Shown here piece after piece: positions 34,759 to 48,165 of a stretch of DNA of 63,580 bases. Origin of the DNA: Scenedesmus sp. ARA3. Taxonomy: Eukaryota > Chlorophyta > Chlorophyceae > Sphaeropleales > Scenedesmaceae. A program made the translations under genes and the position numbers. Position 1 is the stretch's first letter. Every line of letters starts with the position of its first letter. The notes below the pieces were generated by a model. That model was not told where the DNA came from. It did not search any database and saw nothing but the letters and a program-made list of their open reading frames with translations. The stretch covers positions 75,550 through 139,129 of the forward strand of contig RWJK01001814.1 in NCBI GenBank assembly GCA_004335835.1, written 5' to 3'.

Positions 34759-36661
34759 ACATGTGCCGCGCTGGAGCTGACCAACTTTGTTGTCAGCGTT
34801 GTCTGCGGCCTGACCGGCACCACTGGCGTGTGGGCAGGCGGCTCCTTCATTGCCTCGGGTGGCGTCTGGTCAGCACCTGCCGAGATCGCGTGCCTCTTGG
34901 CACAGTCAGCCACAGAGTAAGTGTGCGAGTGAGGGCTGTCACTTGGTTTGTTGACAGTGAAGAGCGAAGCTGCAATCTGCATGTACACGTTCATCATCAT
35001 CATCATCAGCAAGCCAGGTAGCGTCTGTTTCTGGCGCCAGCTCGCGCTGCTGAAATGCGTGATGCAGCCATGCAGCTTTACTTTCATGGCTGCGGTTTTA
35101 CGGTGGCGGCGGTTGCATCCTATGGAGTCTCTGGGCGTGACAATGCTACGCCAACAAGAGTATGTGTCAACATCGCACAGTGTTGTCCCTTTGACTGCTC
35201 GTAACTCGCAGTGCTGCTGCTGCTGCCTGTGCCTGCAGGGCTGCCTTCAAGCTGTGCAATGATGTGGTCACTGGTACCGACTTTGTGGATGGCAACATCG
35301 ACGCTGCGGAGGTGCAGGCTGCATATGAGAACGGAAGGAAGGCCCTCGACAATCACCTGGTGCGGCCCTGCTGGTGTTGCAGGCTGTAGCTGCCTGAACA
35401 CGATAAGCAACGTATCGCCTGCCAGCTGCAAGCATGGCACATGTCACAGGCATAGCGCAACACGCGCATTTGCTCACTGCAAGCATGTCTGCATGTCTGG
35501 CGAGTGCAGTAGCGACATGTCACACATAGAGGCTGCCTGCACCCAACCCAAATGGTATCCTCGCATGTTGTCGCCCGTCTGCTGCTGCTGCTGCTGCTGC
35601 TAGATCCTGTGGAACAAGGCCAACAGTGACACTGGAGCAATCCAAACTGGCATCACCACCTCCACCACCACACTCAGCACAGCAGTGTCAACAGCCACCA
35701 CAACCATCACAACAGCTGTTTCAACCGCCACCACCACCCTGCAAGGCGACATCAGCACTGCTACAACCACGCTGCAAGGCGACATCAGCACAGCAACCAC
35801 CACGCTGCAAAATGACATCACTCAGGCCACTAACACCATCACCAGGACCATTGATGCAGCAACCACGCGGCTGGTCAACAAGATTGATGTGTCAACCAAC
35901 AACATCCTCGCCCAGGTGGGCAGCAGAGCAGTTTTTCGGGTGCTTTAACCTGGTATGCCTCAAGCGTGAAATTTACCATGCGGCAATTTGCAGGGCACGC
36001 ATGGGCCCGCACTGCTTGCATCACACTGCTAGTACTGTAGGCAATAGCGGCAGCAGAGCATACACTCTAGTGAGCCGCAGCAGCATTTGATTGAATTGCG
36101 TGGGAAGCAGCAGCTGCTCCATCACTACTTTGTGCTTACATGCTGGGTCATCCCGTGGCGATCCTGCAGACTGCCTGCTATCCTGCAGACTGCCTGCTAT
36201 CCTTCTCTGACGACAAATTTCTGCGCTGCTGCTGCCGCTTTCTGCCACGTCACGGCGGCGCCATCATCCTGCAGGTGAGGAGCACCGAGGCCGCGCTGTC
36301 GCGGCAGCTGGCAGCAGCGCAGGCCGCCATCATCGCAGACACACACGCCACCGTGGCTGCTGCTGTTGCAACGCTCACTGCACTCAACAAGGAGCTCACT
36401 CTGGTGCTGTCAAGCCAGGTTTGCGACCTCAAAACTGATGTGGCTTTGGTGCAGCGTGAGTCAGACTACCTCAGGAGGTTGCTGCTGACCCCTGAGACAA
36501 AGAGGCCAGGCTTTAACTGCCCGCTGCTGACAGCCAGCACTACACCGAAGAACAAATGCGACGTGCGCTGCCCGATGGTGAAGCCGAACGCCTGCACGGC
36601 TGTGAACACTACGTTCGTAGTGCCGGCACGGCAGGTGCAGCCGTTGGGCTTCTGTCAGTAA
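32958..36661 (+). CDS. Unrecognised secreted protein with 11-residue Thr-rich repeat
   Basis: Eight exons close in phase to 657 residues: 32958-33215, 33585-33828, 34033-34454, 34638-34709, 34759-34916, 35239-35359, 35604-35915, 36275-36661. RCNVATTAVLAVLLFASAIV is a signal peptide. An N-terminal region (CFNELLKSYG) is followed by an Ala/Thr/Pro/Ser-rich linker, then a segment with CGLTGTTGVWAGGSFIASGG and paired Cys. Next comes a rod of STATTTLQGDI repeats (three near-perfect 11-mers plus diverged ones) grading into a helical stretch. A Cys-rich end (CPLL, CDVRCPM, CTAV, GFC) closes it. Hendecad spacing suggests an oligomeric coiled rod, like fibre or wall proteins. I recognise no family; a cell-wall or extracellular matrix role is inference. 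No GPI signal is seen. An alternative start at 32937 adds seven residues and spoils the signal peptide. Confidence 0.72.
35720..35830 (+). repeat. 33-bp in-frame repeat encoding STATTTLQGDI
   Basis: Units of 33 bp such as ACCACCCTGCAAGGCGACAT recur three times with few changes, all inside one exon. This is a protein repeat, not an exon-end copy. Confidence 0.9.
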
Positions 36662-38904
36662 CATGTTACATGACAATATGACAGAGGGTCGGGGAGCGCC
36701 ACACGTGTCAACGTGAGGGCGACCAGGGTGGCTGGCTTCTGTGAAAAGTTTGTGCATGAGCAGCGCTGATTGATTTATGCGCGGCAAGACATCTTCAATC
36801 ATTCTTCACGGTTGATTTGATGGAGAACGGTGAAGGGGCTACTCCGGAAAGGTCAGGCCATAAAGCTGGAGTATCAACAGCATGGGAGTTTTTCTGCTGC
36901 TATGTGGGCGGTGTGTGTGTCAGCATGGTGTGGGCTTAGATCAGACGGCATGGCGCGGCACATGTTCAATCTGCCAGCCCAGCTTCATCACACAGCTTCC
37001 TTCCGACATGAGCATGAGCTTGACATGTATGCCGCAAAATGGGCATGGCATTGATGGGTTGAAAAAAGAAGGCATGTATTCTCTGGCAGTTCGCGGGTTG
37101 TTGCAGCAGGGTGATTGCTTGGACAGCTTCCACCTGGCTGGTGGCTGGCATGATGCCTTTTGTGCTTGCATGGATGTCATGTGTGCACTGTGCACTAGGA
37201 GCATGCCGTGTTTAGATCGGCTGGGCAGCCAGTAACCAGCCTCCATGCCAAGTGCGCATGGCATGCCTCATCGGCGTACTCATTGATCTTTGTTGCGCAT
37301 GCATGGCGGCACAGGCAGCTAGCTGTGGCTCGGCCGCTGCTGTTGTCCCGGCTGGTGCCAGGTGTGTGAGATGAAGAATGTCTGCATGGCTGTCGTTCAT
37401 GCTGCTGTGGTTGCAGGGCATGAACAGTGACAGCCAAGTTTTTTCGCATGCCGCAGCCATAGCCAGCAGATCCTGGTTGGCTGTGTTTTGCAATTGGCTG
37501 CGCGAGTCGGCTGCAAGTGTGTCATTGTGTTTCACCGTGTTGTCGTTTTCTTTGGCCTTCCAGCACCCGCTGTGCTTTGCATCCACAGGCCTCACTGGAT
37601 ATGAGCGTCTGTGACTCACCCCCACTCCACCCTCATGGAATAAGGTTCAGCATACCCCAGTACCCGGTTACGCGTCTTTGCTGTCTCATGTTTGATCGAG
37701 ACGATCATGTTGTGTTGGCAAAGGTTCAGCAACACCCTTGCAGGCACGAGCAGAAAGGTGCCTGTCAGCCAGCGTTGCTGGCACAACACAGTCCAGCTGG
37801 GGTTCAAATGTGACACAGGTTTGGTAGGAGGTCTGTAGCTGATGTTCAACAGGCAGTTGCCCAGCAGAGCTGTTGCGCCAGCACCGCTGGCACTCTCAGG
37901 TGGTGCCAGAGAGCTCAATTTGTTTTGCATGGTTTCTGCTGCAAGCTTCTGGGCATCAAATCGACTCTGGGCACCTGGTCGACTGTGTGTGTTGTTGGGG
38001 TGGTGTTGCAACTAGCAGCTGACACCCAACTGTTTTGCATCCATGCCCCAAGCTAGTTGCTGCGCTTGGGTGCCATGCAGTCTGGTGTGGCAGCAGTGTC
38101 TGCTGCGCATGCGCAGACCCGCTGTGTCAGCGATAGGTTTGGCAGGATTTGGTCAACCGTGCACGCTGCCTTAATCGCAGCTACATCAGCACAGCTGGCG
38201 GGTGCAACCCAGCAGTTCTTGTGTGAGCTGCTGATGCCCTGTTTTGCTGTGTATGTTGGGGCACCTATACTTGGTATCAGTAACGGTCTGTGTGGTGTGC
38301 TCAGGCTCTGCTGGCATTGCTGAGCCGATGTGTCGTGTGCTGGCGCTGTACAGCGCTGATGATAGTACAGATCGTGAAGAGAAAAGAACTGGCCCAACAC
38401 GTAAGGTGGGCGAGCGGTGTGCTGATGTCTCATGTTGATGCCATGATACTGCTTGAAGATGGCACCTTCAAGGTACATGTAATTACTTACATGACATTCT
38501 GTATCATGTGCTGAAGTATGTGCTCCATGCAGCAGTGCACATAAGGTGTGCCTAGTGCAGCCGACAGAGGTTTCCAGGAGCCAATATCGTTTGCTATTCT
38601 GCAGCATGGAGTGATGCCACCAGTTTGACAAGCAACGAGCATCAGTGACGCGGCACTTGCATCGTGTTTAAGAACGAATTTACACATCCTCCATCGTGTG
38701 CAGCAACACATCATGCACTGCAACCTCACTCCCAGGCATGCTGCGATTCAACAAACCACCCAAGCCAACCGCATAGTGCCTAGGCTGACCGCAACACCCA
38801 CAGTGACACAACCGGTCACCAAGCCTTTTGCTTGAGTTCACTGCTGACGTTGCTGCTGCCGCTGGTCGCATCCCCTCCTGGCAGCCTTGCACAAGCGCGG
38901 TGGC

Positions 38905-38936
<32 letters not shown>

Positions 38937-38941
38937 GCTGT
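36662..38941. other. 2.3-kb non-coding region
   Basis: No gene model could be supported. Open frames (for example at 37212-37625 and 38053-38631, minus) have no recognisable domain and no splice partners. It may be decayed transposon sequence, but I could not match it to another copy in the window. Confidence 0.45.
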
Positions 38942-39165
38942 TTACCAGTCGCCTCCTCGCGTGGCAGCCTCACATGAGCGAGCCAGCGAGTCGTCCAACG
39001 ATGTGCGCGGCAGGCCGTCATTGTAGCTGACGACAGCTACGCCGTTGAGCTTGAACCACACATTAGAACCGCCTTCTGCCAGCTCTGCTGCTGTTGGGGT
39101 GGCGCCTGGGGTGGTGGCGTGGGTGATGGTGATGCGCACGATGCACTTGGCGTGCTGCGAGACCT

Positions 39166-39196
<31 letters not shown>

Positions 39197-40692
39197 GCGA
39201 ATTGCAGAGCAACACATACAGCGGGTGAGGTGTCCGTTTGAGTCCACGTGGGGTGCTGGGTGACCTGCGCAGCAGCAACATGCCAAGATAATTGGTGGGT
39301 GCAATGTTGCGTATAAACAGCTCTGCTGATTCACATCACTAGGTTTCCTCATTCCAGCTCATAGGTAGCTGTTTACTATCACGCCAACCCCACCAATACA
39401 ACATAGGCGCAGCTGTCATGCATAGCTGCATCAATGCAACAGCGGCGGCTCCTTTGCATGACTCAACCCACCCACCTGTGTAGAGTTCACCCTCAGCGCT
39501 GCAGCTGTGTCGCCCTGCTTGTATCCAACCAGCCACATCGGCGCACACTGGCACCCTGACACACACGTCAGCTGCGCAATCCCCATGCGGTTCCTTCCCT
39601 CGCTGACTCCTTTGTTAAATAACGCCACCAGCAGCCGCCGCGGCTGCTGCTGCTGCAGCTGCTGCTGCCGCTGCTGGAATTGCAGCAGCTGCTGCTGCTG
39701 TGCGTCACTGTCCCTGCCTTGGACTAATGGAGGCGCTGTAGCCACGCCTGGGGGAGCCTCTGTGTTGAGTTTTAGTTCGATGTAAGCACCTAAACCCCGG
39801 CCCTGCAGTCCAAGGTTGTGGCTGTTAGGGTTTCCATCTATTCGTCTGAATGGTGCATCATTCCAAGCCCAGGCTGTGATAGGCAGCGGGGTGGCTGGAG
39901 GGCTGTCTGTGCTGTTGCTGTTGCTGCTGCTGTTGCCAGGCTCAGGGCTAGCCGACAGGTCGTCGGTGCTGTTGCTGCTGCTGCTGCTGCTGCTGTTGCT
40001 GTCAAGAGCAGGGCTGCTTAGCGGGCCATCGGTGCTGTTGCTGCTGCCACCACTGTTGCCAGGTTCAGGGCTTGTGGGTGGTCCATCGCTGCTGCTGTTG
40101 CCAGGAGCAGGGCTGCTGGGCAGGCCATCAGTGCTATTGCTGCTGCCACCACTGCTGTCGGCAACAGGGCTGCTCTGCGGACCATCAGTGCTGCTGCTAC
40201 CGTTGCTGCCAGGTGAAGGGCTGCTCGGAAAATCAACAGTGCTGTTGCTGTTGCTGCTGCTGCTGCTGTTGTTTGGTGATGTTGCATTGCCCTCTGCTGA
40301 TCCATTGTCAGGCATGAGTGACCCATCAACATACCACCAGCTGCTGCCATCACCAGCTGCACGGGCCTGCAGCAGCTTGCGGTTGCCGCTGCTGCTGCTG
40401 CTGCCACTGCTATTCGTGTTGCCTCCAGTGCCACTGCTGCTGCTGCTGGCCCCATCTGCTACCCCACTGTTAGTGTCGCTGGCAGTGCCACTGTCTGTTG
40501 TGTTGCCCCCGCTGCTGCCTTCTGTCCCTGCATTGCTGCTGCTGTTGCCACCTGTGCTGCCTCCCGCACCAACGTCTATACCACCAGTTGCACCATCACC
40601 AATGCCAACACCAACGCCCTCGCCACTGCTGCCGCTGGCCCCTTCTCCACTGCCCCCACTGCTTGTATCACTGCCGCCACTGTTGGCATCGC

Positions 40693-40729
<37 letters not shown>

Positions 40730-42848
40730 TGCGGCTGGCAAGCTGGCGATCCATGTTCCTGTGAGCGGTGGTGCCTGCCAGAATCCTGCCACCAAAGCAT
40801 CAAATGGGCTGCTGGCAGCAACCAGGTTGCTGCTATCCACCAAGTACTGACGCAGCAGCTCACCCTCAATGCAGAAAGGCAGCGCATCACCTTGTCTGGC
40901 TGCCATTGGACTCATTGGCGGCGGCAGCTGCTGCTGCTGCTGCATGCTGTTTGCCTGGCCCGCAGCAGCGAGTGCTGCCAGCTCAGGCAGCAGCATGCGG
41001 GTGATGCCGAATGCGACGTGTGCAGCATACACTTTGTTGCCGGATGTTGCGGGGTGCACATCGTCCATGAGCAGCTGCTGTCGGGTGAAGCCGGTGGCAG
41101 CTTGCAGCGCTGTTGGACCCAAACAGCAGCAGCAGCAGCAGCAGCAGCAGTGGCAGCAGCAGGTGAGCAGCAGTCGCGCTGTTGATCAGGTCTGTGAGGG
41201 TTGGACAAGTTGGTGCTTTGCTGTGGGCTGATCAGCATGGACAGACGCCTTCTTTCACATCGTTGTATTGACAGGGTCCCTGCAAGCTAACAGGCCTTGG
41301 TGCATCGCTCATAGTGCTGCAATGCTGCTCTCACCTGCATCATCCCACATGAGGTCGTGCAGAGTGTCCCGCACACTCATCATCGGCACTCCGTAGCGCC
41401 TGGCAATACCCGCGTGCACATCCTCTCCTGCGCCACAAAGCAGCACAGAACAATAGCGGTGTGAGGCAAGGACATTGCGTGTGTGACCTGTGTTGGCTTG
41501 TCCTTGATAGAGCAGCCTCTGCAAGGACTTAAGCATCTGCTTTCAATAGTACAGGGAGTGGCAGCCAGTAACCCAGCCTCTCACCTGCATTGAAAAAAGG
41601 GTTGGGCACTATGACCTGGCTGCCAGTGCTGGGGTCGACGCCAGCAAAGTCGCTGAACCTGAATGCAGCCAGGGCCATCAGCGCTGCATTTGGGGCGCGC
41701 AGCATCAGCCGGCGCAGCAGAAGCTCGTAGCTGTACACCTGCATGCGGCACAGGTTCTGTTTGGTTTAGGAGGTGATGTCGCTTTGTTTGTTTTGGCTGC
41801 AGTGTCATCACTACTGCGTTGCTGTGTGCCAGGCGGCTGCACCGCTGAGCAACGCACATTGGAAATCCTCCGTGTTGCACGGCTCTATGAACATGTGTGA
41901 GAATACGCAAAAGCACTGTATGGAGCAACTCTCCGCTGCTGTACTGCTGCTGCCGGCCGTGAATGTATACACTCTCACCAGCTGCTGCGTGATGCCGGTG
42001 CATGTGTTGTAGTTGCAGTTGTTCACGCTGTACTCCACAACCACCAGGTCAGCATCAGCAGGCGCGTACTGCGCCCAGCAGGTTGCTGCTGCCACATTGT
42101 CTGTTGAGTTCCTGGCCAGGTTCAAAACATTAAAAGTAACATCTGGGAATGCGGTTTGAAGCCAAGCTGTGAGGTGCTCCACCCAGGAGCCGTCCGGTGA
42201 GCCGGAGAGGTGGCCAGCTGTCACTGATCCACCGTATGTGACCATTGTGATGTTGGACCCTGGTGTTTCAGCAGCACAGCCACCAGCGACATGAAATGAA
42301 GGGGATTTGGAGGTTGCATACACAGCAACTGCTGTACATTTGTCTGAAAACAAACTGCTGCAGTGCATACATAAAGCGTAGCAGAAGATAATGCAAACAC
42401 GAGCAGGGCGTGCTGCGCCACCATCTGCTGAAGTGTACATGCAATGCTTCATCCAACAAGGCCTCACAACACAAAACAGCATGCCCTGGCAGCATGTACC
42501 AACCCTTTTACACTACAGACAATGCTGTGCAATACAGACCATACCTGGAGTGGACAGCTTTTGTGCCAGCGTCCTCCACATCCTGCCTGCACCTGGGCTC
42601 GCCCCCTTGAACCCTCGGATCAGAAACTCCTCTGGAAGCAGCAGGCCAGCCTGCTGCATCGTTTCTAGGGCTCTAGTGGGTTCTGAAAGCAGCTGCTGCA
42701 GTTGCTGCTGTTCATCAAGCTGGGGCTGTGCAAGTAGGCAGCAGCACAAGTTGCTGAACAGCAAGGCTAGCAGCAGCAGGGCCACTTGAGATCTACCGCT
42801 CCATGGCTTGATCACCACTACCGATCTGCTTGTTTTGGTTTTCGTCAT
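38942..42848 (-). CDS. Secreted SGNH/GDSL-type hydrolase with long Ser/Asn/Pro linker
   Basis: Exons complement of 42848..42545, 42343..41979, 41738..41585, 41427..41335, 41109..39476 and 39163..38942 close to 923 residues. A signal anchor (VALLLLALLFSNLCCCLLA) starts it. SGNH block I is YGGSVTAGH (Ser141), block II NLARNSTDN, block III near VEYSVNN, and the catalytic pair is DDVHP (Asp321, His324). A linker of about 200 residues follows, with Ser/Asn/Gly/Asp/Pro repeats of the type SSPxPGNS...STDGP carrying many NST-like sequons. A C-terminal Cys domain follows, with CVSGCQCAP, then CIVRITITHA and SNVWFKLNGVAVVSYND. Similar SGNH proteins with a C-terminal CxCxP domain occur in algae and plants. 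A carbohydrate esterase or cell-wall deacetylase is plausible; the substrate is unknown. The exon 1/2 junction is the least certain. Confidence 0.8.
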
Positions 42849-43884
42849 GTTTCACGTTTTTGTGGCTCTTCGCGGCATCAAGAGCAGCTCAAGTTCGGTC
42901 CATGGGGCTCCCCCGCAAACTTGGCGCCAAATTCATGGCCACCTTGCGGCACGCTTGCGGATCACTCGCAGCAGCACTGAAAAATACTTTCTACAGTATT
43001 ATGTAAGCTCCTAAACAATCGACAAGCAAGCAACAGCAATCCGTCATGTGGGGACTCAGCCAACGCAGACGACGTCGTGGATGCTGGATACTCCCATGTG
43101 CTATACGTGACCTTCGAATATAAAAAGCAGCATCCTATTAACAAAATCAATCAACTTGAACGACTGTAGGACATCTGATGCCGTTGCTGGCAGTCAGCTG
43201 AGTCGGCTCCCACTCCCGGCATGGACTGCTCGTCACACGGCGTGGCACGCTTGGCTTGTCACATTCGAAGCTGTATATAAATTTGCAGGAAAAGCTGTCT
43301 CGTGCATTCGATTGCCAACGCATTCAGCATCGATTTGCTGCTCCAGACACAGCACATTGCGTCAATGCTTGGGAAGCTGTATTGTTACCACCCTGCACCA
43401 GGCAAGGCTGCAAAGAAGAAGCCTGCAATCGCATTGTTCCTGCCCAGCATGTCAAACGATACAGACTGTACAAGGCATGCACAGCAGTGCACAGAAACCA
43501 GCCGGGAGATGCAACAAAACAACTTCGCGCCAAAAGTCCGCAAACAGCTGAAAGCTGCAGGACAGTCTCGACCCTGCAATTTGGGCACAAAATATGTGCA
43601 GCACACGCTGCTGTCTATCACTCAATATAGGAGCTCTCACAGAGGCTTCAACAAAGCCCACGTACCGCAAACGCCTGCCTGCCTACCGCCACGCCACCAA
43701 AAGGCACCCGCTCCCGCCCCGCTTGTGGCCCGCCAGCTGTCACCAGGAACAAACGAGCTGCAGCTGCTGCAGCTGCTGCTGCCGCTGCCGTGGAATGCCG
43801 CCGCCGCGAACAACGCAACGCAGCTGCGCTGCGACGCCAGCACTACCTCACGCCAGCCAAAACCTCACAGACGCCTTCCAAATC
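42849..43884. other. Intergenic between SGNH gene start and eIF2-gamma end
   Basis: This contains AT-rich blocks (43113 ATATAAAAAG, 43270 TATATAAA) that could be promoter elements, but orientation is ambiguous. No exon copies or coding pattern seen. Confidence 0.45.
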
Positions 43885-46800
43885 CTACGCGCCGCGCGGC
43901 GGCAGGTCCATCTTCAAGCCCTTCTGGATCTGCCCCCACCCGATCAGCCGCCAGTGCTTTTCTACGCGCCTCGACAGCGCCACCTTCTCTCCCTCCTTGG
44001 TGCACACCGGGGAGGTCAGCTGCAGCTTGGCCAGATCGTGCTTCACTGCCAGCACGCGCGCGCCGGTGCACATGGAGCCGATGTTGAGCATGAGCACCTC
44101 GCCCTTGCTGAGCTTGGTCACCTGCGGGCAGTGAATAGAGCATACATACAGTGGATAGTGGATCATGGATGACAGCTTGATCGACTGTGGGTAGTGGAAT
44201 CGATGTTGAGCATGAGCACCGCGTCCTTGCTGAGCTTGGTCACCTGCGGGCAGCCCATAAATCATAGAGAGTGCGTAACGGAGGAAACATGAAAGATCGA
44301 GTTACTGTTCTGCGGGGGCTGCCGTTGCCCTGCCACTTCTTATTAGCCTGCATCCGACGCGCAATGCTGCACCAGTGAGTAGTGCAGTATGGCAGCGCGA
44401 GCATGATGCTGGCAGCTCAAGCATGACGCTTGCGCTGCCACTCCCTTGGATAGCTTGCCTGCGCTCTGTCTCTGGTTTCGGCTGGCTGCAAAACAACTTG
44501 GAGCCATACATATGCACTGGCTGCAACAGCTCCGCCACAGACACAAGCAGACTCCAAACACGAATATGCAGCAGCACAGGCTGTGCTGCCCCTCCCTGCC
44601 CCCTGCCACATGCCTCACCTTGCCGGCCTTCTCTCCCTCTTTGCTGCGCACGCCCAGCAGCCTGCGCAGCAGGAAGAAGTTCACCTCCAGCTCGCTGTAC
44701 ACGTCTGGCAGCGCGCCCACCTCGCCCAGCACCTGCAGCGGCAGCAGCAGCGGCAGGTGGTAGTGTTAAAGTTTGGCAAGTTGTACACGTCTGGCAGCGC
44801 GCCAACCTCGTCCAGCACGTGCAGCAGCAGCAGGTGGTAGTACTACATTTTGGCAAGCCTCGCACGCAAACCACGCCGCCTCTCACTGTCATGCACCGGC
44901 AGACCCACGGCATACCAGACGCTGCTGAAGCGGCGACAAACAATACAAGGTACAAACATACTTGCGCAACAACGTGCACCAGCACATGCGCTATTGCAGC
45001 AGCAGCCTCTAACGCAATCAGCTGACAATATACATCCCGCTGCCGCAACGCACCTGTCCCACGAGCCTGTCTGCGCGTGTGAGCGTGGGGTCCACCATCA
45101 GCCCCACGCCCACACCAATGAGGCCGCCCCGCACTGCCTTTCACCCACATGTGAACACCAAACCAGATGCTGCAAAGCACCTAGAACTGCTGCTACAATA
45201 CAGAAACATGAACACACACTGCCGTCACAGCGACACACAAGGAGCGAACACCACGCCGCTGCATTAGCGCACCTGTCCCACCAGCCTGTCTGCGCGCGTG
45301 AGCGTTGGTTCACTGTCAGGCCAACACCGATGAGGACGCCTGCCTTCACCGGCATACCTGAACCATACCAGATGCTGCTAAACACCTAGAAACGCCACTA
45401 CGATGCCAGAAAGAAACAGTAACACATACACATCATCGTCGCAGCAACAAACAAGGAGCCAACACAAGGACGGTGCATTAGCGCACCTGTCCCACCAGCC
45501 TGTCTGCGCGTGTGAGTGTGGGGTCCACCGTCAGGCCGACACCGATCAAGCCGCCCGGCACGGCAAACTGCAGCTCGTTCTGCTCCGCGAAGAGCGACAC
45601 GATGCGCGAGTAGATGGGGATGCACTTCACGCGGCCCTCGTTGTCCTTGGTGATGATGCCCGGGCGCACCTGCGGCATGTGCAGAGATGTAAGCAGCTTG
45701 TAAGCATGCATTTCCTTGTGTACGTCTGTATGTTGGTTTGGTTGTAAGACAGAGAGCAACGAACTTCACGCGGCCCTCGTTGTCCTTGGTGATGATGCCC
45801 GGGCGCACCTGCGGCATGTGCAGAGATGTAAGCAGCTTGTAAGCATGCATTTCCTTGTGTACGTCTGTATGTTAGTTTGGTTGTAAGACAGAGAGCAACG
45901 AACTTCACGCGGCCCTCATTGTCCTTGGTGAGGATGCCAGGGTGCACCTGCGGCATGTGCACAGATTCAGGCTTGCAAGCATGCATGTTTGTGTGTACGT
46001 CTGTTTGTGTGTTGGTTGTAGTTGTAGGCGGGTGTGTATAGTTGTAGGTATGTGTTTGTGTACGTGTGTATGTGGGCTGGTTAAAAACAGAGATGGATGC
46101 ACTTCACGCAGCCCTCGTTGTCCTTGGTGATGATGCCGGGGCGCACCTGCGAGGTACATGAAACAGATAGCGGCGCAGTCAGTAATGCTCCATTGACGTG
46201 CAAAGTGGCGCTCGTTGTCCTTGGCAAATGATGCCGAGGCACATGAATGCACACACATGCGCGCACGCGCACGCACCATGCATGCACGCACGCGCACGCA
46301 CGCATCCGCACATGAAGTCCCACATGCAAGCGTGCGCAATGACACGCGCACGCGCATGGACTTTTGACATCACGCACACACGCATGCACGCGCCCATGCG
46401 TAAAGCAGTCCTGCACAAACACATGCACATGCACAAACACATGCGCACGCATGAGCACGTGCACGCAAACACACGCACATGCGCGAGCACATGCACGCAG
46501 ACAAATGCGCACATGCGCGAGCGCATGCACGCACAAGCACATGCACGTGCATGCATGCACGCAATCACACGCACACGCACTCACGCACCCACGCCCAAGC
46601 ACACGCATGCAACCGCACGAGTAAAGCACGTGCGCACGCATGCACACACACATGCACATGCATTAGCATAACATGCACACCCGCGCGCATGCAAGCGAAT
46701 GCACAAGCATACGTAAAGGCGCGCTTACGCCAACACACGCGCATGCCCACGCGGGCACACACAAGCACATGCACAGTGTGTGGGCATGTGTTTACGTGCA

Positions 46801-48133
46801 TGTGCTTGTGTGCGTGCGCGTGGGCATGCGCGCACACACGGCGTGCATATGCGCAGGCACTTGAACACCCACGCTCGCACATTCACAAGAAGCACACGCA
46901 ACGGCACGTGCACGCAAACACACGCACATGCGCACATGCACACACAGAGGCACGCACTGCGTGATTGCATGCACACTCCCACGCACACGCACGCATGCAC
47001 ACGCGCATCTGAATCAAAACGCACTTTCATGCGCACACAAACAACGCACACATGCCCGCGCGTGCATACACGCATGCACACAAGCACACGCATACGCCAC
47101 GCGCACACGAACATGCGCACACCACCCACGCACGCGCGCACACACACGCACATGAACAAGCACCAACACGCGCAAGCAAACACACACGCATACGCACACA
47201 AGAATGCACGCCGTCGTAGGCACGCCCAAGACCACGCGCGCACTGGCACATGAAAAGATCGCGCACACGCATGCACGCGCTCGCGCACATGCTAGCGCCA
47301 TGCTCTCCCGCAAGTACGCACACAAAGGCACAGGCAACCGCGCACAGACACGCAGATACGCACTTTCCTGTGTGCGCATGCGCGCATGCACACCAGCGCA
47401 CGCACCCACGCGGCCAAATGCAGACTTGCTATTGTACGCACCTCGCCTTCCTTGCTCATCACTGATGAGCACAAACACATACATGCACTGCTGGCATCCT
47501 GACATGCAGCAGTGCAGCAGCAGCAGCAGCAGCGCGCGCACCTCGATCTCCTGGCCCATCTTGAGCACGCCCTGCAGGATGGAGCCGCCAGCCACGCCGC
47601 CCTTCAGCTCCTCCACCTCACTGCCAGGCTTGTTCACGTCAAACGACCTGCACACGTCAAGCAGGGATCAGGCATGCAGCACAAAAACAGCAGCGGTTGA
47701 GGCATGCAGTTGGGCAGGCCCTTCAGCTCCTCCACCTCACTGCCGGGCTTGTTCACGTCAAACGACCTGCACACGTCAAGCAGGGATCAGGCATGCAGCA
47801 CAAAAAACAGCAGCAGTTAGGCATGCAGTTGGGACAGTTCTGCAGCTCCTCCACCTCACGGCCCGGCTTGTTCACGTCAAACGACCTGGCCGACAGCAGC
47901 GGCATCAGTTATAATACCAGTTATAACCTACATATGCAACAGCAATCAGGCGTGCGCAGGGCCATCGCAGGACACGCCAAGCAAGCACCTCCACTTCTTT
48001 GTTGCCCACAGCAGGCCAGCGCAGGGACCAGCAGGCATGCAGTAGCTGGATGAGCACTATGGCAACATACACTGAAGCTGCCACCAGGATGTACATGTGC
48101 TGCGCTGGAGTACAAGAAAAGTAAGTTGCAGAG

Positions 48134-48165
<32 letters not shown>

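Noticed and set aside
34990..35015. Third copy of the LINE tail (TCATCATCATCATCA)
   Set aside because: The adjacent CAGCAAGCCAGG does not match the GTAAC/CATCAAGCC core and no target duplication is seen.
39816..40850. Leu/Pro-rich 344-codon plus-strand frame
   Set aside because: It is the antisense shadow of the SGNH gene's Ser/Asn linker exon.
46240..47480. Long open frames on both strands rich in His/Thr/Ala or Cys/Val
   Set aside because: They arise from alternating CA/CG sequence inside an eIF2-gamma intron and are open in nearly all frames.
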